From: Chitinophaga deserti
GTDB taxonomy: Bacteria; Bacteroidota; Bacteroidia; Chitinophagales; Chitinophagaceae
Length of the DNA stretch: 64,000 bases
NCBI RefSeq assembly: GCF_003149455.1
Contig: NZ_QFFK01000001.1
Location: 811,935-875,934 of the forward strand
Direction: 5' to 3'
Positions 18,085 to 25,607 of the stretch are shown one piece after another. The first letter of the stretch is position 1. Every line of letters starts with the position of its first letter. A model generated the notes under the pieces. It ran no database searches. It worked only from the letters and a program-made list of their open reading frames with translations, and was not told where the DNA came from. The translations under genes and the position numbers were made by a program.

Positions 18085-18828
18085 TTATGGGTTGTTTTCA
18101 GTTTCCACCATTTGTAACCATTGGCGGGTGTTATAATGGGTTCGATATGCACGGGGAGGCTGGCACCAGCTGTATGCTATGTAGGGCCGGCCCTTCATGT
18201 TCTCAATTTTCCCGGAAATACCAGGATCGTCCATTATCCGATTAATTTCCTTGAGTCGCTTTTCCACTTCAATGTTCTCCACTTTTTGTTGGGTGATCAT
18301 ATTGCGGCGAATCTGCAGGCGAAACCTCCATGGCTCTTTGAACTTCCATACCTCACCATGTTGGCGGTGGCGGGGATTGGAAGCAATCCCCAGGTAAAAT
18401 TGCGCGGCTTCGTTCTCAGAGAGCTTTAACCGCAGGAATTGAGCGTTATCAAATTCTTTGAGGAATTGCGGGATGGGGATTTTCTTTTTCCCTTTCTTCC
18501 TCAGTTTCTTCGTAAACGCACGGTCGTGATGCAAGAGTACGGTATTGATCTTGTCCAGAATAGCCTGGTAAAACGCTGCGCGGGCAGTTCGGGCTACATC
18601 CTCACGAAGTACGAAGCTCCGCCTGAAGCCACGCTGAATAGGAGGGTCCAGAGGTACATACTCCACTTTATGGCATTGTATGTACCACAGTTCCCTTCTT
18701 TCTTTTTCCAGTTTAATCAGTTGCTTTTCCTTGTGCGCCCGAACGGCTCGTTTTCGTGAGCGCGGGCACCGTATGCGGAAGGAGTGCAAGGAGCAGCTTT
18801 CCTCCGCCATCGTCGAATTGTCCATCAT
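18085..18828 (-). CDS. Uncharacterised basic protein upstream of rtcB
   Basis: I do not recognise this 247-aa family. It has no signal peptide or membrane span and is rich in Arg/Lys, with clusters such as RCPRSRKRAVRAHKEKQ near residues 20-36 and FTKKLRKKGKKK near residues 104-115, plus a helical charged segment around 185-205. These features would suit nucleic-acid binding. It is co-directional with rtcB. A stop codon lies only six codons upstream of its ATG in the same frame, while an overlapping frame upstream (18713-18919) carries plausible protein sequence, so the true N-terminus may lie in that frame and the gene may carry a one-base frameshift. Confidence 0.55.
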   Translation of the reverse strand: MMDNSTMAEESCSLHSFRIRCPRSRKRAVRAHKEKQLIKLEKERRELWYIQCHKVEYVPLDPPIQRGFRRSFVLREDVARTARAAFYQAILDKINTVLLHHDRAFTKKLRKKGKKKIPIPQFLKEFDNAQFLRLKLSENEAAQFYLGIASNPRHRQHGEVWKFKEPWRFRLQIRRNMITQQKVENIEVEKRLKEINRIMDDPGISGKIENMKGRPYIAYSWCQPPRAYRTHYNTRQWLQMVETENNP

Positions 18829-18919
18829 ACCTGATGTTGTAGTTTACAGATAGGACCGTGTACCGGTCCGGTTTCAGGGGTTTGTATGTGGACTTATGAT
18901 TCTTTCTCATTGTTGGCAT
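18713..18919 (-). CDS. Short ORF overlapping the start of the rtcB-linked gene, possible displaced N-terminus
   Basis: This frame encodes 68 residues (65 if the ATG at 18910 is used), beginning MRKNHKSTYKPLKPDRYTV and then VNYNIRYDG, and overlaps the 247-aa ORF by 116 bases in a different frame. The first 40 residues look protein-like and basic; the remainder may be out-of-frame translation of the downstream gene. It is either a separate small gene or, more likely, the real beginning of the downstream protein split by an indel near 18790-18825. Confidence 0.35.
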   Translation of the reverse strand: MPTMRKNHKSTYKPLKPDRYTVLSVNYNIRYDGQFDDGGGKLLLALLPHTVPALTKTSRSGAQGKATD

Positions 18920-18929
18920 TTTTAGTGTT

Positions 18930-18957
18930 AAAAAAAGCTCCCGCCAAAGACGGGAGC
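18930..18957 (-). terminator. Rho-independent terminator of the DinB-like gene
   Basis: A 7-bp GC-rich stem (18937-18943 with 18951-18957) is followed by a T-run on the minus strand. It lies 36 bases past the stop of the DinB-like gene and separates it from the rtcB operon. Confidence 0.75.
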
Positions 18958-18993
18958 CGGGGTTGACTCTTTTCTTTGTGTATCTAAAAAAGT

Positions 18994-19560
18994 TCAGATC
19001 AATATGGCGCTTTCCTCGTATTGCTCCCGCAGTTCCTGCAGTTGTGCGATGTGGCGCTCTATGTGCTTGGTGAGGAAAAAGATGTATTGATAAATATCCA
19101 GTTTCCCCAGATCATTCACAGTCATCATCGTTTTCACCAGTCTGCCTTCGCCGTTTTTGAGCAGGCTCAGATTATACATGCACTGGGCAAACTGTTGCTT
19201 CAGGAGAGTGCGGATCTCTTCGAGGTCTTGTGTGCCGGTAGGCTCCAGGTGTGCCGGGTTTACCCATCCGAAGGATTTACTGCTGACGATTTCGATCTGC
19301 CGGAACTTAGCTTCATAATCGGCTCCGGGCATTATATACAATCCGTCCATCTTACGGTCCAGCGCACGGCGGGTACTCTTATTGATGGTCAGGAGTAAAA
19401 AGTAATTAGTCAGGCTGATGTGTTCAAGTACTTCACGTGCATTCCACTGGCCGCGCTCAGGTTTAAAGTGCAGCAGCACCTGGTCTTGCTGAAACCATTG
19501 GTCCAGTTCCCGGAAGTTGTTGATCAGGGCCTCTCTTACAAATTGTACTACATTTCTCAT
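18994..19560 (-). CDS. DinB/YfiT-like four-helix metal-binding protein
   Basis: This 188-aa protein has the DinB-superfamily arrangement: an early helix with GQWNAREVLEHISLTNYFL, where the His is the first metal ligand, and a late helix with HIERHIAQL supplying the other two, HxxxH. It has no signal peptide and should be cytoplasmic. Members of this superfamily include thiol transferases and many stress-linked proteins of unknown reaction, so only a putative metal-dependent hydrolase or transferase can be proposed. It is a single-gene unit with its own terminator at 18930-18957. Confidence 0.75.
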   Translation of the reverse strand: MRNVVQFVREALINNFRELDQWFQQDQVLLHFKPERGQWNAREVLEHISLTNYFLLLTINKSTRRALDRKMDGLYIMPGADYEAKFRQIEIVSSKSFGWVNPAHLEPTGTQDLEEIRTLLKQQFAQCMYNLSLLKNGEGRLVKTMMTVNDLGKLDIYQYIFFLTKHIERHIAQLQELREQYEESAILI

Positions 19561-19652
19561 TGGGTCTCGTTTTGGGGCAAATCACTTTTACAAAAAAGCA
19601 CTTACCATGTTATATATATGTTCATTTCCGTTTCCGGGGGGCTTAAATAATA

Positions 19653-19684
19653 AGCCCGGTCGGCTTTGAGCGGCGGACCGGGCT
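19653..19684 (-). terminator. GC-rich hairpin after the 34-residue ORF
   Basis: A 9-bp perfect stem (19653-19661 with 19676-19684) encloses a 14-base loop. On the minus strand it is followed by a T/A-rich tail rather than a pure T-run, so it is a weak terminator or processing site for the small ORF at 19715-19819. Confidence 0.45.
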
Positions 19685-19714
19685 ATATAAATGTTCGTAA
19701 TTGTTACGTTTACA

Positions 19715-19819
19715 TCAATACATACCTATTCCACCAGGGCTATGCCATGAAAAGCACTCCCCTGACGCTTTTGCCATGCGTCTCACTTGCGCGGTAGTTT
19801 TGTTCAGTTGTATGTCCAT
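19715..19819 (-). CDS. Candidate 34-residue small protein
   Basis: This ORF begins at ATG 19819, just past the terminator of the upstream small ORF, and contains TTAQVRRMAKASGECFSW followed by HSPGGIGMY. It shares with the 29-residue ORF upstream (19894-19983) a basic run of the form R-M-x-K, a Gly-x-Cys or Gly-Cys pair and a late Ser-Trp. No ribosome binding site is obvious. A GC-rich hairpin lies 31 bases past its stop. There is no known family. The call rests on the tandem arrangement and is tentative. Confidence 0.35.
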   Translation of the reverse strand: MDIQLNKTTAQVRRMAKASGECFSWHSPGGIGMY

Positions 19820-19833
19820 CAGCACGATAATAA

Positions 19834-19864
19834 AAAAGGTCCCGCATTTTCTGCGGGACCTTTT
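19834..19864 (-). terminator. Strong bidirectional terminator inside the small-ORF region
   Basis: A perfect 13-bp stem (19834-19846 with 19852-19864) with a 5-base loop has T-runs on both strands. On the minus strand it would end a transcript of about 170 bases that starts at the promoter at 20011-20042. Confidence 0.85.
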
Positions 19865-19893
19865 GTTATATCTATCGGATAACTTTCTTGTTA

Positions 19894-19983
19894 TTACCAG
19901 CTATAACTTGCCCGCATATCGCATCCCGCCTGCTTGTGCATGCGCTTTGCGACCTTCATCTTATATGTACAATTGCGTGACAT
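19894..19983 (-). CDS. Candidate 29-residue small protein
   Basis: The ORF from ATG 19983 encodes a basic peptide with two Cys: SRNCTYK, then KVAKRMHKQAGCDMRASYSW at its end. An internal in-frame ATG lies at 19959. It lies inside an independent transcription unit: a near-consensus promoter about 28-60 bases upstream and a strong terminator 29 bases after the stop. The same RNA could instead be a non-coding regulator. No homologue is known to me. Confidence 0.45.
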   Translation of the reverse strand: MSRNCTYKMKVAKRMHKQAGCDMRASYSW

Positions 19984-20010
19984 TGTTATTTAGCTGTTTG
20001 TTTACGTCAA

Positions 20011-20042
20011 CAAAGGTAGTTTTTATTTTTTTGCTTACACAA
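20011..20042 (-). promoter_or_regulatory. Bacteroidota-type promoter for the small-ORF transcript
   Basis: On the minus strand a TTG at 20042-20040 and an exact -7 box TACCTTTG at 20018-20011 are separated by 21 bases, matching TTG-N~20-TAnnTTTG. The predicted start of transcription is near 20004. Confidence 0.6.
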
Positions 20043-20082
20043 TATTTTTTATTAAAAAATTGTTTCCTCCGGAAAATTTTTC

Positions 20083-22284
20083 TTATCCCACTTTCCTGAT
20101 CAGCACTTTCTGTTCCCGGAAAGCCTCTGCCGCATCGAGCATTTCAAGCAGCAGCGGCCATTTGGCAGCAGGCGTTACCGCCAGCTTATAGGTTTTGGTA
20201 ATATGCAGCCGCAGCTTATTCGCACCCAGCCCCGGTTTCACGATAAAGCTCCCGCATTCATTATCCACATTCCGCGCCAGCTTATCTACCCCTTCCGCCA
20301 CATACCCTTCCGGGATATCCAGTTCCATCTCATATTCAATCGTTCTCGCAAAAGGCATCTGCACATCCACATTACGGGTACGCTGGGATGGCTTGATGGA
20401 AATCTGCCCGCCAATGAGCTTCCCTGCATCCAGGATGTAATTAGGGCCCGCCTTCTTCACAAATCCATCCATCGTAAACCGGGTCTTATACACCACATCA
20501 GGCTTATCGCTGCGCAGGCCCATTTCTACCAGACTGAAAGAATCCAGCGACTGCGGTGTTTTCTCAAATTGCTCCGCCACTTCCAGCAGGAACTGCTCTT
20601 TCTGGTCGCGCCGGGCTTTACTGAACGCATTCTTATATTCCTCTACCAGCGCCCTGCTGCCCTTTGTAGCAGCAAACTCATCGAGGAACGAGGTTTCTAT
20701 TCCCAGGTACTCCCGTTCTTTATCATAATAATCCTCAAAAAGGAAGAGCTGCTGCTGGGTACGTTGTTTGAAATGACCGGTAATCGTAGTTTCCCGGTTA
20801 ATCTCCAGCTGCTGTATGTTATCTGCTTTCAGGGAAATCTGCAGGCGGTTCAGCTGTTTGTTCTGCTCCGCTTTGCTGAACGGGATCTCCCAGCTGCCTG
20901 TTATTTCACCATTGTTGACGAGGGTAGCTTTCTGCCCTTCGAAATCATCAGGTATGTAGGTGGTAACGGGGAACATACCAACGGCGGACATATACAGCGG
21001 CTTATCTCCCCTTGTTTTCACCATCATTTCATAATCCCTTTCGGTAAAAACATCTGTGTCCGAAGGACCGAAGCGCGAGGTGAGCAGTGCTATGTCTGCA
21101 GGGATACCATTTTTCTCCAGCTCGTATTTAACGGATAACAGGAAGGCATACCTCCCCGGGTCGGAGTAATTCCGCCGGCGGTCTACCACAATAGGATCGC
21201 CGGGCCAAACACGGTATAACAACACATAGCGGTGGATGTAGTAAATAAATTCTGCCAGCTCCTGCTTAGTGGCGTTAGGATGATCCTTTTTGAACTTTGC
21301 CACGAAGTTCTTGGCAGCGTCCTGAGAAGGCATGGCATATTCGGGATAGTATCCGCCGGAGCTGATGGCTTCATCCCGGATTCTTATTGCGTTGGGGTTG
21401 CCGTAAATCATTCCTTCCTTTCTGCGGCCTGCTTTCTCGTTCCGGGCGCCGGGGCGGAGGTGGGCACGCACCATGGGCAACTGGCGGAAAGGGTTCATCC
21501 AGAGGTTACGGGGCACAGGCGGAATATTCCGCACCAGCATATCCAGATGAATCATATGGGTATCAAACCGCTCTTTAAAGTTGGGCGCACCGTTCATAGA
21601 ACGGTATTCGAGGGCGAATACTTCGTTCCATGCCGCAATATGGATGGAATATTCCAGTACCGGCACTTCTTCCCCCAACACAAAAAGCTCCTTGGAAAAG
21701 GCGTTACTGGTTTTCATAAACTCTTCTTCCCGGATGAAATAATCCACCAGGTCGCCTACCTGCAGATCCGGGATGGCCAGTTTCCGGGTTTTATGCTCTT
21801 TACGGACAAGATCGGTTACCACCGCTTCATTCCCATAGATCTCCCGCATGCTGCCGTCTTTCTTATAGATGCGCACCCCGATATAGGTGATCTTTGTAAG
21901 CTTGTCGAAAGGCTCCAGCGGGTAATAGAAATCGCTGTTCAGGTATTGTTTGAACTCGAATTCGGAATATTGTTCCAGGGCCGCCTTGTCATTGATGGCA
22001 ACAAGGTTACGTTCGGTGCGGTGCAGTTTCACGTTCTTCTGCGGGGTAATCAGCTCCACATGACGGGCCAGCACTACAGCAGATTCTTTCGCATACTCAG
22101 CGGGCACCATACGGTTACGGAAGCCGGCCTGTTTTATAGACCATACCTCTTCTTTCACCTCTTCCTGCCGGCTTATATATTTCTTTTCTGCCTTCAGATC
22201 CCAGGCCTCAGGCTTCCGCTCCTGGGCCATCATGCCGGAGATGAGCAGCAGCAGGCAGATGAAAATGGCAATGAATGTCCTCAT
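20083..22284 (-). CDS. DUF3857 transglutaminase-like protein with lost catalytic cysteine
   Basis: This 733-aa protein has a signal peptide (FIAIFICLLLLISGMMAQ), an N-terminal DUF3857 beta domain (about 60-270), a transglutaminase-like fold (about 300-440) and a C-terminal beta-rich domain. The expected catalytic segment, usually of the form YGDCKD, reads NYSDPGRYAF near residues 372-381, so the active-site Cys is missing. It is probably a periplasmic binding or scaffold protein. It is the downstream member of a pair: the intact paralogue's stop lies 6 bases before this ATG, and the two were likely translated together. Confidence 0.82.
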   Translation of the reverse strand: MRTFIAIFICLLLLISGMMAQERKPEAWDLKAEKKYISRQEEVKEEVWSIKQAGFRNRMVPAEYAKESAVVLARHVELITPQKNVKLHRTERNLVAINDKAALEQYSEFEFKQYLNSDFYYPLEPFDKLTKITYIGVRIYKKDGSMREIYGNEAVVTDLVRKEHKTRKLAIPDLQVGDLVDYFIREEEFMKTSNAFSKELFVLGEEVPVLEYSIHIAAWNEVFALEYRSMNGAPNFKERFDTHMIHLDMLVRNIPPVPRNLWMNPFRQLPMVRAHLRPGARNEKAGRRKEGMIYGNPNAIRIRDEAISSGGYYPEYAMPSQDAAKNFVAKFKKDHPNATKQELAEFIYYIHRYVLLYRVWPGDPIVVDRRRNYSDPGRYAFLLSVKYELEKNGIPADIALLTSRFGPSDTDVFTERDYEMMVKTRGDKPLYMSAVGMFPVTTYIPDDFEGQKATLVNNGEITGSWEIPFSKAEQNKQLNRLQISLKADNIQQLEINRETTITGHFKQRTQQQLFLFEDYYDKEREYLGIETSFLDEFAATKGSRALVEEYKNAFSKARRDQKEQFLLEVAEQFEKTPQSLDSFSLVEMGLRSDKPDVVYKTRFTMDGFVKKAGPNYILDAGKLIGGQISIKPSQRTRNVDVQMPFARTIEYEMELDIPEGYVAEGVDKLARNVDNECGSFIVKPGLGANKLRLHITKTYKLAVTPAAKWPLLLEMLDAAEAFREQKVLIRKVG

Positions 22285-22290
22285 GGGTGA

Positions 22291-24201
22291 TTATTTTTTT
22301 ACAAGGGAGATTTGTTCGTGATAAGACTGGCGGAGTTTCTGAATGTCGTTGTTCCAGGCCTGAAAGTCTTTGCGCTGTAGTCGCGTATCGCGGATAATGA
22401 TTTCCTTCCGGTAAATCACCTGTCCGTTTTTGTGCTCGTAAGTTGTGGAGAAAGTATACTTAGACTGATCTATGCGAAGTGCCGGAGGCAGTGACTTCAC
22501 CTTATAGCCTTCGGGTAACTGGAGCACCGTTTCCTGCACCATACCGCGTTTATAAGGCAGCCAGTAATCATGCCTGCGTTTGAGGGTATCTATTGTTGCA
22601 TTACTCAATTCCTTCCGGAAATCCATTTCCACATACATCTCTTCTCCAAAAGCACTTACTGCATCTATGTGGGAAAGGTCGTAACTGATCGTGAGGTCTG
22701 TATTCCAGTCATGCAGATCGGAGGTGCGGATGTTGGAAATGGTATACTGGCTGTTCCCGTTCGTGAGATATTCCTGTAAAGCTTCTTCCAATTTGGTTTT
22801 GCGGATCTGATGTATCTGCGACAATACATTCTCCGTGCATTCACCCGTCATCCGGTGGGTAACATTCCCTGTCAGCTTCTCACCCTCGATCCGCAGTATT
22901 CTTTTTTCAGTTTGCCTGTTTTGTTCAAACCCGGGTTCAGGAATACGGGCAAGCTGATAACCTGCACCATTTTCTATGAGTACCTGCCGCCCCTGTATCC
23001 GCTCCGCATACTGGCCGAAGCCGATATAGGTTTCCGTTGCATCGAGGAAATAAGTATGGCCGCCGAGGTTAACAGCACAGATCATATGATTGTCTACCGC
23101 CAGGCTGGGCATGGAGTAATCGTAAGCTACATGGCGTGTGCCTATCCAGCAAAGGCGTGCATCGAATCCCAGCGAGGCCAGCATCTCGCGTGTGAGGTTA
23201 GCCATGCCTTTACAGTCGCCGTACTTTTTAGCGAGCACCTCCTGTGCTTTGACAGGCCTGAAGCCCGCTATACCGTTCTCAAAAGCGATATAGCGGATGT
23301 TTTCCTGCATCCAGGTGTAGACGGCTTTAATTTTATCCAGGTCAGTATCCTTGCCCTGCACAATGGATGCTGCAGTGGCCTTCACAGCATCCCGGTCGTT
23401 TCCTATATCAGCTACAAGACTATGGTACCAGGAATAAAGGTTTTCCAGGCTCCCGAAGTAAGCGGTATTACCGGAAGGCAATTGCGCACTGTGACTGCAA
23501 ATCAGGATATGGGGATAGATGTGGCTGGGACCGGGAGCATCGGATTCACTTTTAGAAGGCTGCAGGTTGCTGGCGGTGAAGGTATACACATCCGCTTCCT
23601 CTCTGGAATCGAATGATCTGGAAGATTGAATACCGCTGCCGGCGAAGTTCATTTCCCTGATCTCCGCCTTCATCCAGCGGGGTATTACGATGGTAATTTC
23701 TTTTGAAGCGGTGAAATACTCCTCCGGGAAGTATATGGCATTGATATACCGGGGATCGAGGGTAGTTTTCTCTATTTCTGCGCGGCTTTCGGTGTTTATC
23801 TTTTCGAACGGCAGCATGAAACCGCATATGCGGGCATCGGCATAAAAGATATCTTCGATGGCATAATAACGGTGTTCCGGCTTTACTTTAAAACGGTCGT
23901 TATTCACCCAGGCTTTCACTTCATCAATACGGCTGTAATCGTTGTAAAATGCAACTACGGGAATTGTGCCACGGAATTCGTTGCAACGGTAGGTGGTGGA
24001 GGATTTTTCTTTTACCCATACCGGGTTTTGCTTATCTCCGCGGGTAAACTCGATTCGTTCCTTTTTTTCCCGGATAATGATATTGGGATTTTCGTCTTCC
24101 CTGGCTATGAAGTACGGGGTATGCGGCCCGGCATACACGGATAGCGGTGCCATGCTACAGAGCAAGGCACTGAGGTACAGGGAGATAAGCGTGATACGCA
24201 T
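22291..24201 (-). CDS. DUF3857 transglutaminase-like protein with intact catalytic triad
   Basis: This 636-aa protein has a signal peptide (RITLISLYLSALLCSMAPLS, cleavage near VYAG), then DUF3857 (about 40-220), a transglutaminase-like cysteine-protease fold (about 250-400) and a beta-rich C-terminal domain. The triad is visible as Cys330 in KKYGDCKGMANL, His372 in AVDNHMICAV and Asp387 in YFLDATE. Such proteins are abundant in Bacteroidota and act in the periplasm or on the cell surface, but their substrates are unknown; peptide cleavage or cross-linking is plausible. The gene leads a two-gene operon with its catalytically dead paralogue. Confidence 0.87.
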   Translation of the reverse strand: MRITLISLYLSALLCSMAPLSVYAGPHTPYFIAREDENPNIIIREKKERIEFTRGDKQNPVWVKEKSSTTYRCNEFRGTIPVVAFYNDYSRIDEVKAWVNNDRFKVKPEHRYYAIEDIFYADARICGFMLPFEKINTESRAEIEKTTLDPRYINAIYFPEEYFTASKEITIVIPRWMKAEIREMNFAGSGIQSSRSFDSREEADVYTFTASNLQPSKSESDAPGPSHIYPHILICSHSAQLPSGNTAYFGSLENLYSWYHSLVADIGNDRDAVKATAASIVQGKDTDLDKIKAVYTWMQENIRYIAFENGIAGFRPVKAQEVLAKKYGDCKGMANLTREMLASLGFDARLCWIGTRHVAYDYSMPSLAVDNHMICAVNLGGHTYFLDATETYIGFGQYAERIQGRQVLIENGAGYQLARIPEPGFEQNRQTEKRILRIEGEKLTGNVTHRMTGECTENVLSQIHQIRKTKLEEALQEYLTNGNSQYTISNIRTSDLHDWNTDLTISYDLSHIDAVSAFGEEMYVEMDFRKELSNATIDTLKRRHDYWLPYKRGMVQETVLQLPEGYKVKSLPPALRIDQSKYTFSTTYEHKNGQVIYRKEIIIRDTRLQRKDFQAWNNDIQKLRQSYHEQISLVKK

Positions 24202-24279
24202 ATATTTCGCAAGGTATAAGGAGGTTAAAGATACAGAAAATCTCTATATATTAACCCCTCACCTGCATTTCCCAGTGTG

Positions 24280-25464
24280 TTATTTTATCATTTGGGCGAC
24301 CTCATCCATCATGCTTTTCAGAGAGATGATCTCGGTGCCTCCCGGCCCTGGAAAACGGTCGGAACCGGAGTATACTACGAAACGCTTTGTTGCACCAATA
24401 TCTTCACATCCATGATGAAACCCTTTGGAAACCACCGGGGCCAACGACCTTTTAATTTCAATTGCGTATTTAAACGACGCATTTTTCTCCAGCACCAGAT
24501 CAATTTCTGCTCCAGCCGCTGTGCGGTAGTAACATGGACTAATTCCTTCCGGCAATACAGATAACAGGTTTTCAATTACAAAGCCTTCCCAACTTGCGCC
24601 TACTACCGGATGGCCCAGCAAATCATCAGCATCTGTCAGGTTCAGCAGCGCGTGCATCAATCCGCTGTCCCGGATGTAAACTTTAGGGGATTTGGTTAAT
24701 CGCTTCCCGATATTGGTTGCCCAGGGTTTTAAAGACCTCAGCAATAATAAATCCTCCAGCAATTCGACATACCGCTTTGCCGTAGGAGCAGACACACTCA
24801 GGTTCGCTGCCAATTGAGCAATATTCAACTGGCCTCCCTGGCTATGCGCGAGCATTGTCCATAGTAAGCGGAGACTGTTGGCTGGAATACGATGACCAAA
24901 TTGTGGAACGTCTCGTTCCAGGTAAGTAGTGATAAAATTAGTCCGCCAGCGGTAACTGGCCGCATCGCTCGCGGCGAGGTAACTATCCGGGAAGCCTCCC
25001 CTGAGCCATAATTGCTGCATACTGCCGCTGCCTGCATTCATGATCTCTTCCAGATTGAGTCCTGTCAGCTCTTTGTATGCGATCCGGCCGGCTAATGTTT
25101 CTGAGGATTGCTTCAGTAAATCCAGCGATGCCGATCCCAGAATGAGAAACTGGCCGGTTTTCGCGCCTTCACGCTTGCGCTTGTCGATGACTCCCCTTAA
25201 TACCTGGAAAATTTCCGGCAGCCGTTGAATCTCATCAAGAATGATCAGCTTACCCTTCGTATACTCAAAATATTGTTCAGCTTCATTCAGCTTTATTAAA
25301 TCCGAAGGATTTTCCAGATCCAGATAAATGGGATCCTGATGCAGGGCTTCAGCAATCTCTATCGCCAGCGTTGTTTTTCCAACCTGCCGTGGCCCCAGCA
25401 AACCAACCGCCGGAAACTCTTCCAGCAATTGCTTTACATCCTGTTGAATTAACCGTTTAATCAT
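24280..25464 (-). CDS. AAA ATPase with DUF4143 domain
   Basis: This 394-aa protein has Walker A GPRQVGKTT at residues 24-32, Walker B LIILDEIQRLPE, an arginine-rich AAA_14 region, then a winged-helix/DUF4143 part (LLRSLKPWATNIGK). Near the C-terminus, GAEIDLVLEKN followed by YAIEIKRS has the D-x(n)-E-x-K spacing of PD-(D/E)xK nucleases. These ATPases are patchily spread among Bacteroidota and behave as mobile singletons of unknown role. A 37-base palindrome directly abuts its start codon, with a diverged second copy 62 bases upstream, suggesting autoregulation at DNA or mRNA level. No partner gene is apparent. Confidence 0.85.
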   Translation of the reverse strand: MIKRLIQQDVKQLLEEFPAVGLLGPRQVGKTTLAIEIAEALHQDPIYLDLENPSDLIKLNEAEQYFEYTKGKLIILDEIQRLPEIFQVLRGVIDKRKREGAKTGQFLILGSASLDLLKQSSETLAGRIAYKELTGLNLEEIMNAGSGSMQQLWLRGGFPDSYLAASDAASYRWRTNFITTYLERDVPQFGHRIPANSLRLLWTMLAHSQGGQLNIAQLAANLSVSAPTAKRYVELLEDLLLLRSLKPWATNIGKRLTKSPKVYIRDSGLMHALLNLTDADDLLGHPVVGASWEGFVIENLLSVLPEGISPCYYRTAAGAEIDLVLEKNASFKYAIEIKRSLAPVVSKGFHHGCEDIGATKRFVVYSGSDRFPGPGGTEIISLKSMMDEVAQMIK

Positions 25465-25501
25465 CCTTGTAAATCTAACACTAAATGTTAGATTTACAAG
25501 G
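25465..25501. repeat. Perfect palindrome abutting the DUF4143 start codon
   Basis: The 16-bp arms (25465-25480 and 25486-25501) are exact reverse complements around a 5-base centre CTAAA, ending one base before the ATG. It is either an operator or, once transcribed, a stem that would cover the ribosome landing site. Confidence 0.8.
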
Positions 25502-25526
25502 TTAAAAGGCTATTTTTATACTTTTA

Positions 25527-25563
25527 CCTTGCAAATCGAATACTAAATGTTAGATTTACAAGG
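25527..25563. repeat. Second, diverged copy of the DUF4143 palindrome
   Basis: It has the same length and the same CTAAA centre as the copy at 25465-25501. The right arm (25548-25563) is identical; the left arm carries three substitutions. The copies are offset by 62 bases, close to six helical turns. Confidence 0.75.
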
Positions 25564-25607
25564 TGAAATCCATTCTTTATGGATCCTAAATTCCCAGAGA
25601 AATCCCC

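Noticed and set aside
19701..20099. Open frame of 132 codons on the plus strand
   Set aside because: It crosses the perfect terminator at 19834-19864 and the promoter of the opposite strand and has a low-complexity, Phe/Leu-rich sequence.
24280..25563. Palindromes and ATPase considered as an insertion sequence
   Set aside because: No transposase, no matching repeat on the far side of the gene near 24202-24280 and no target-site duplication.
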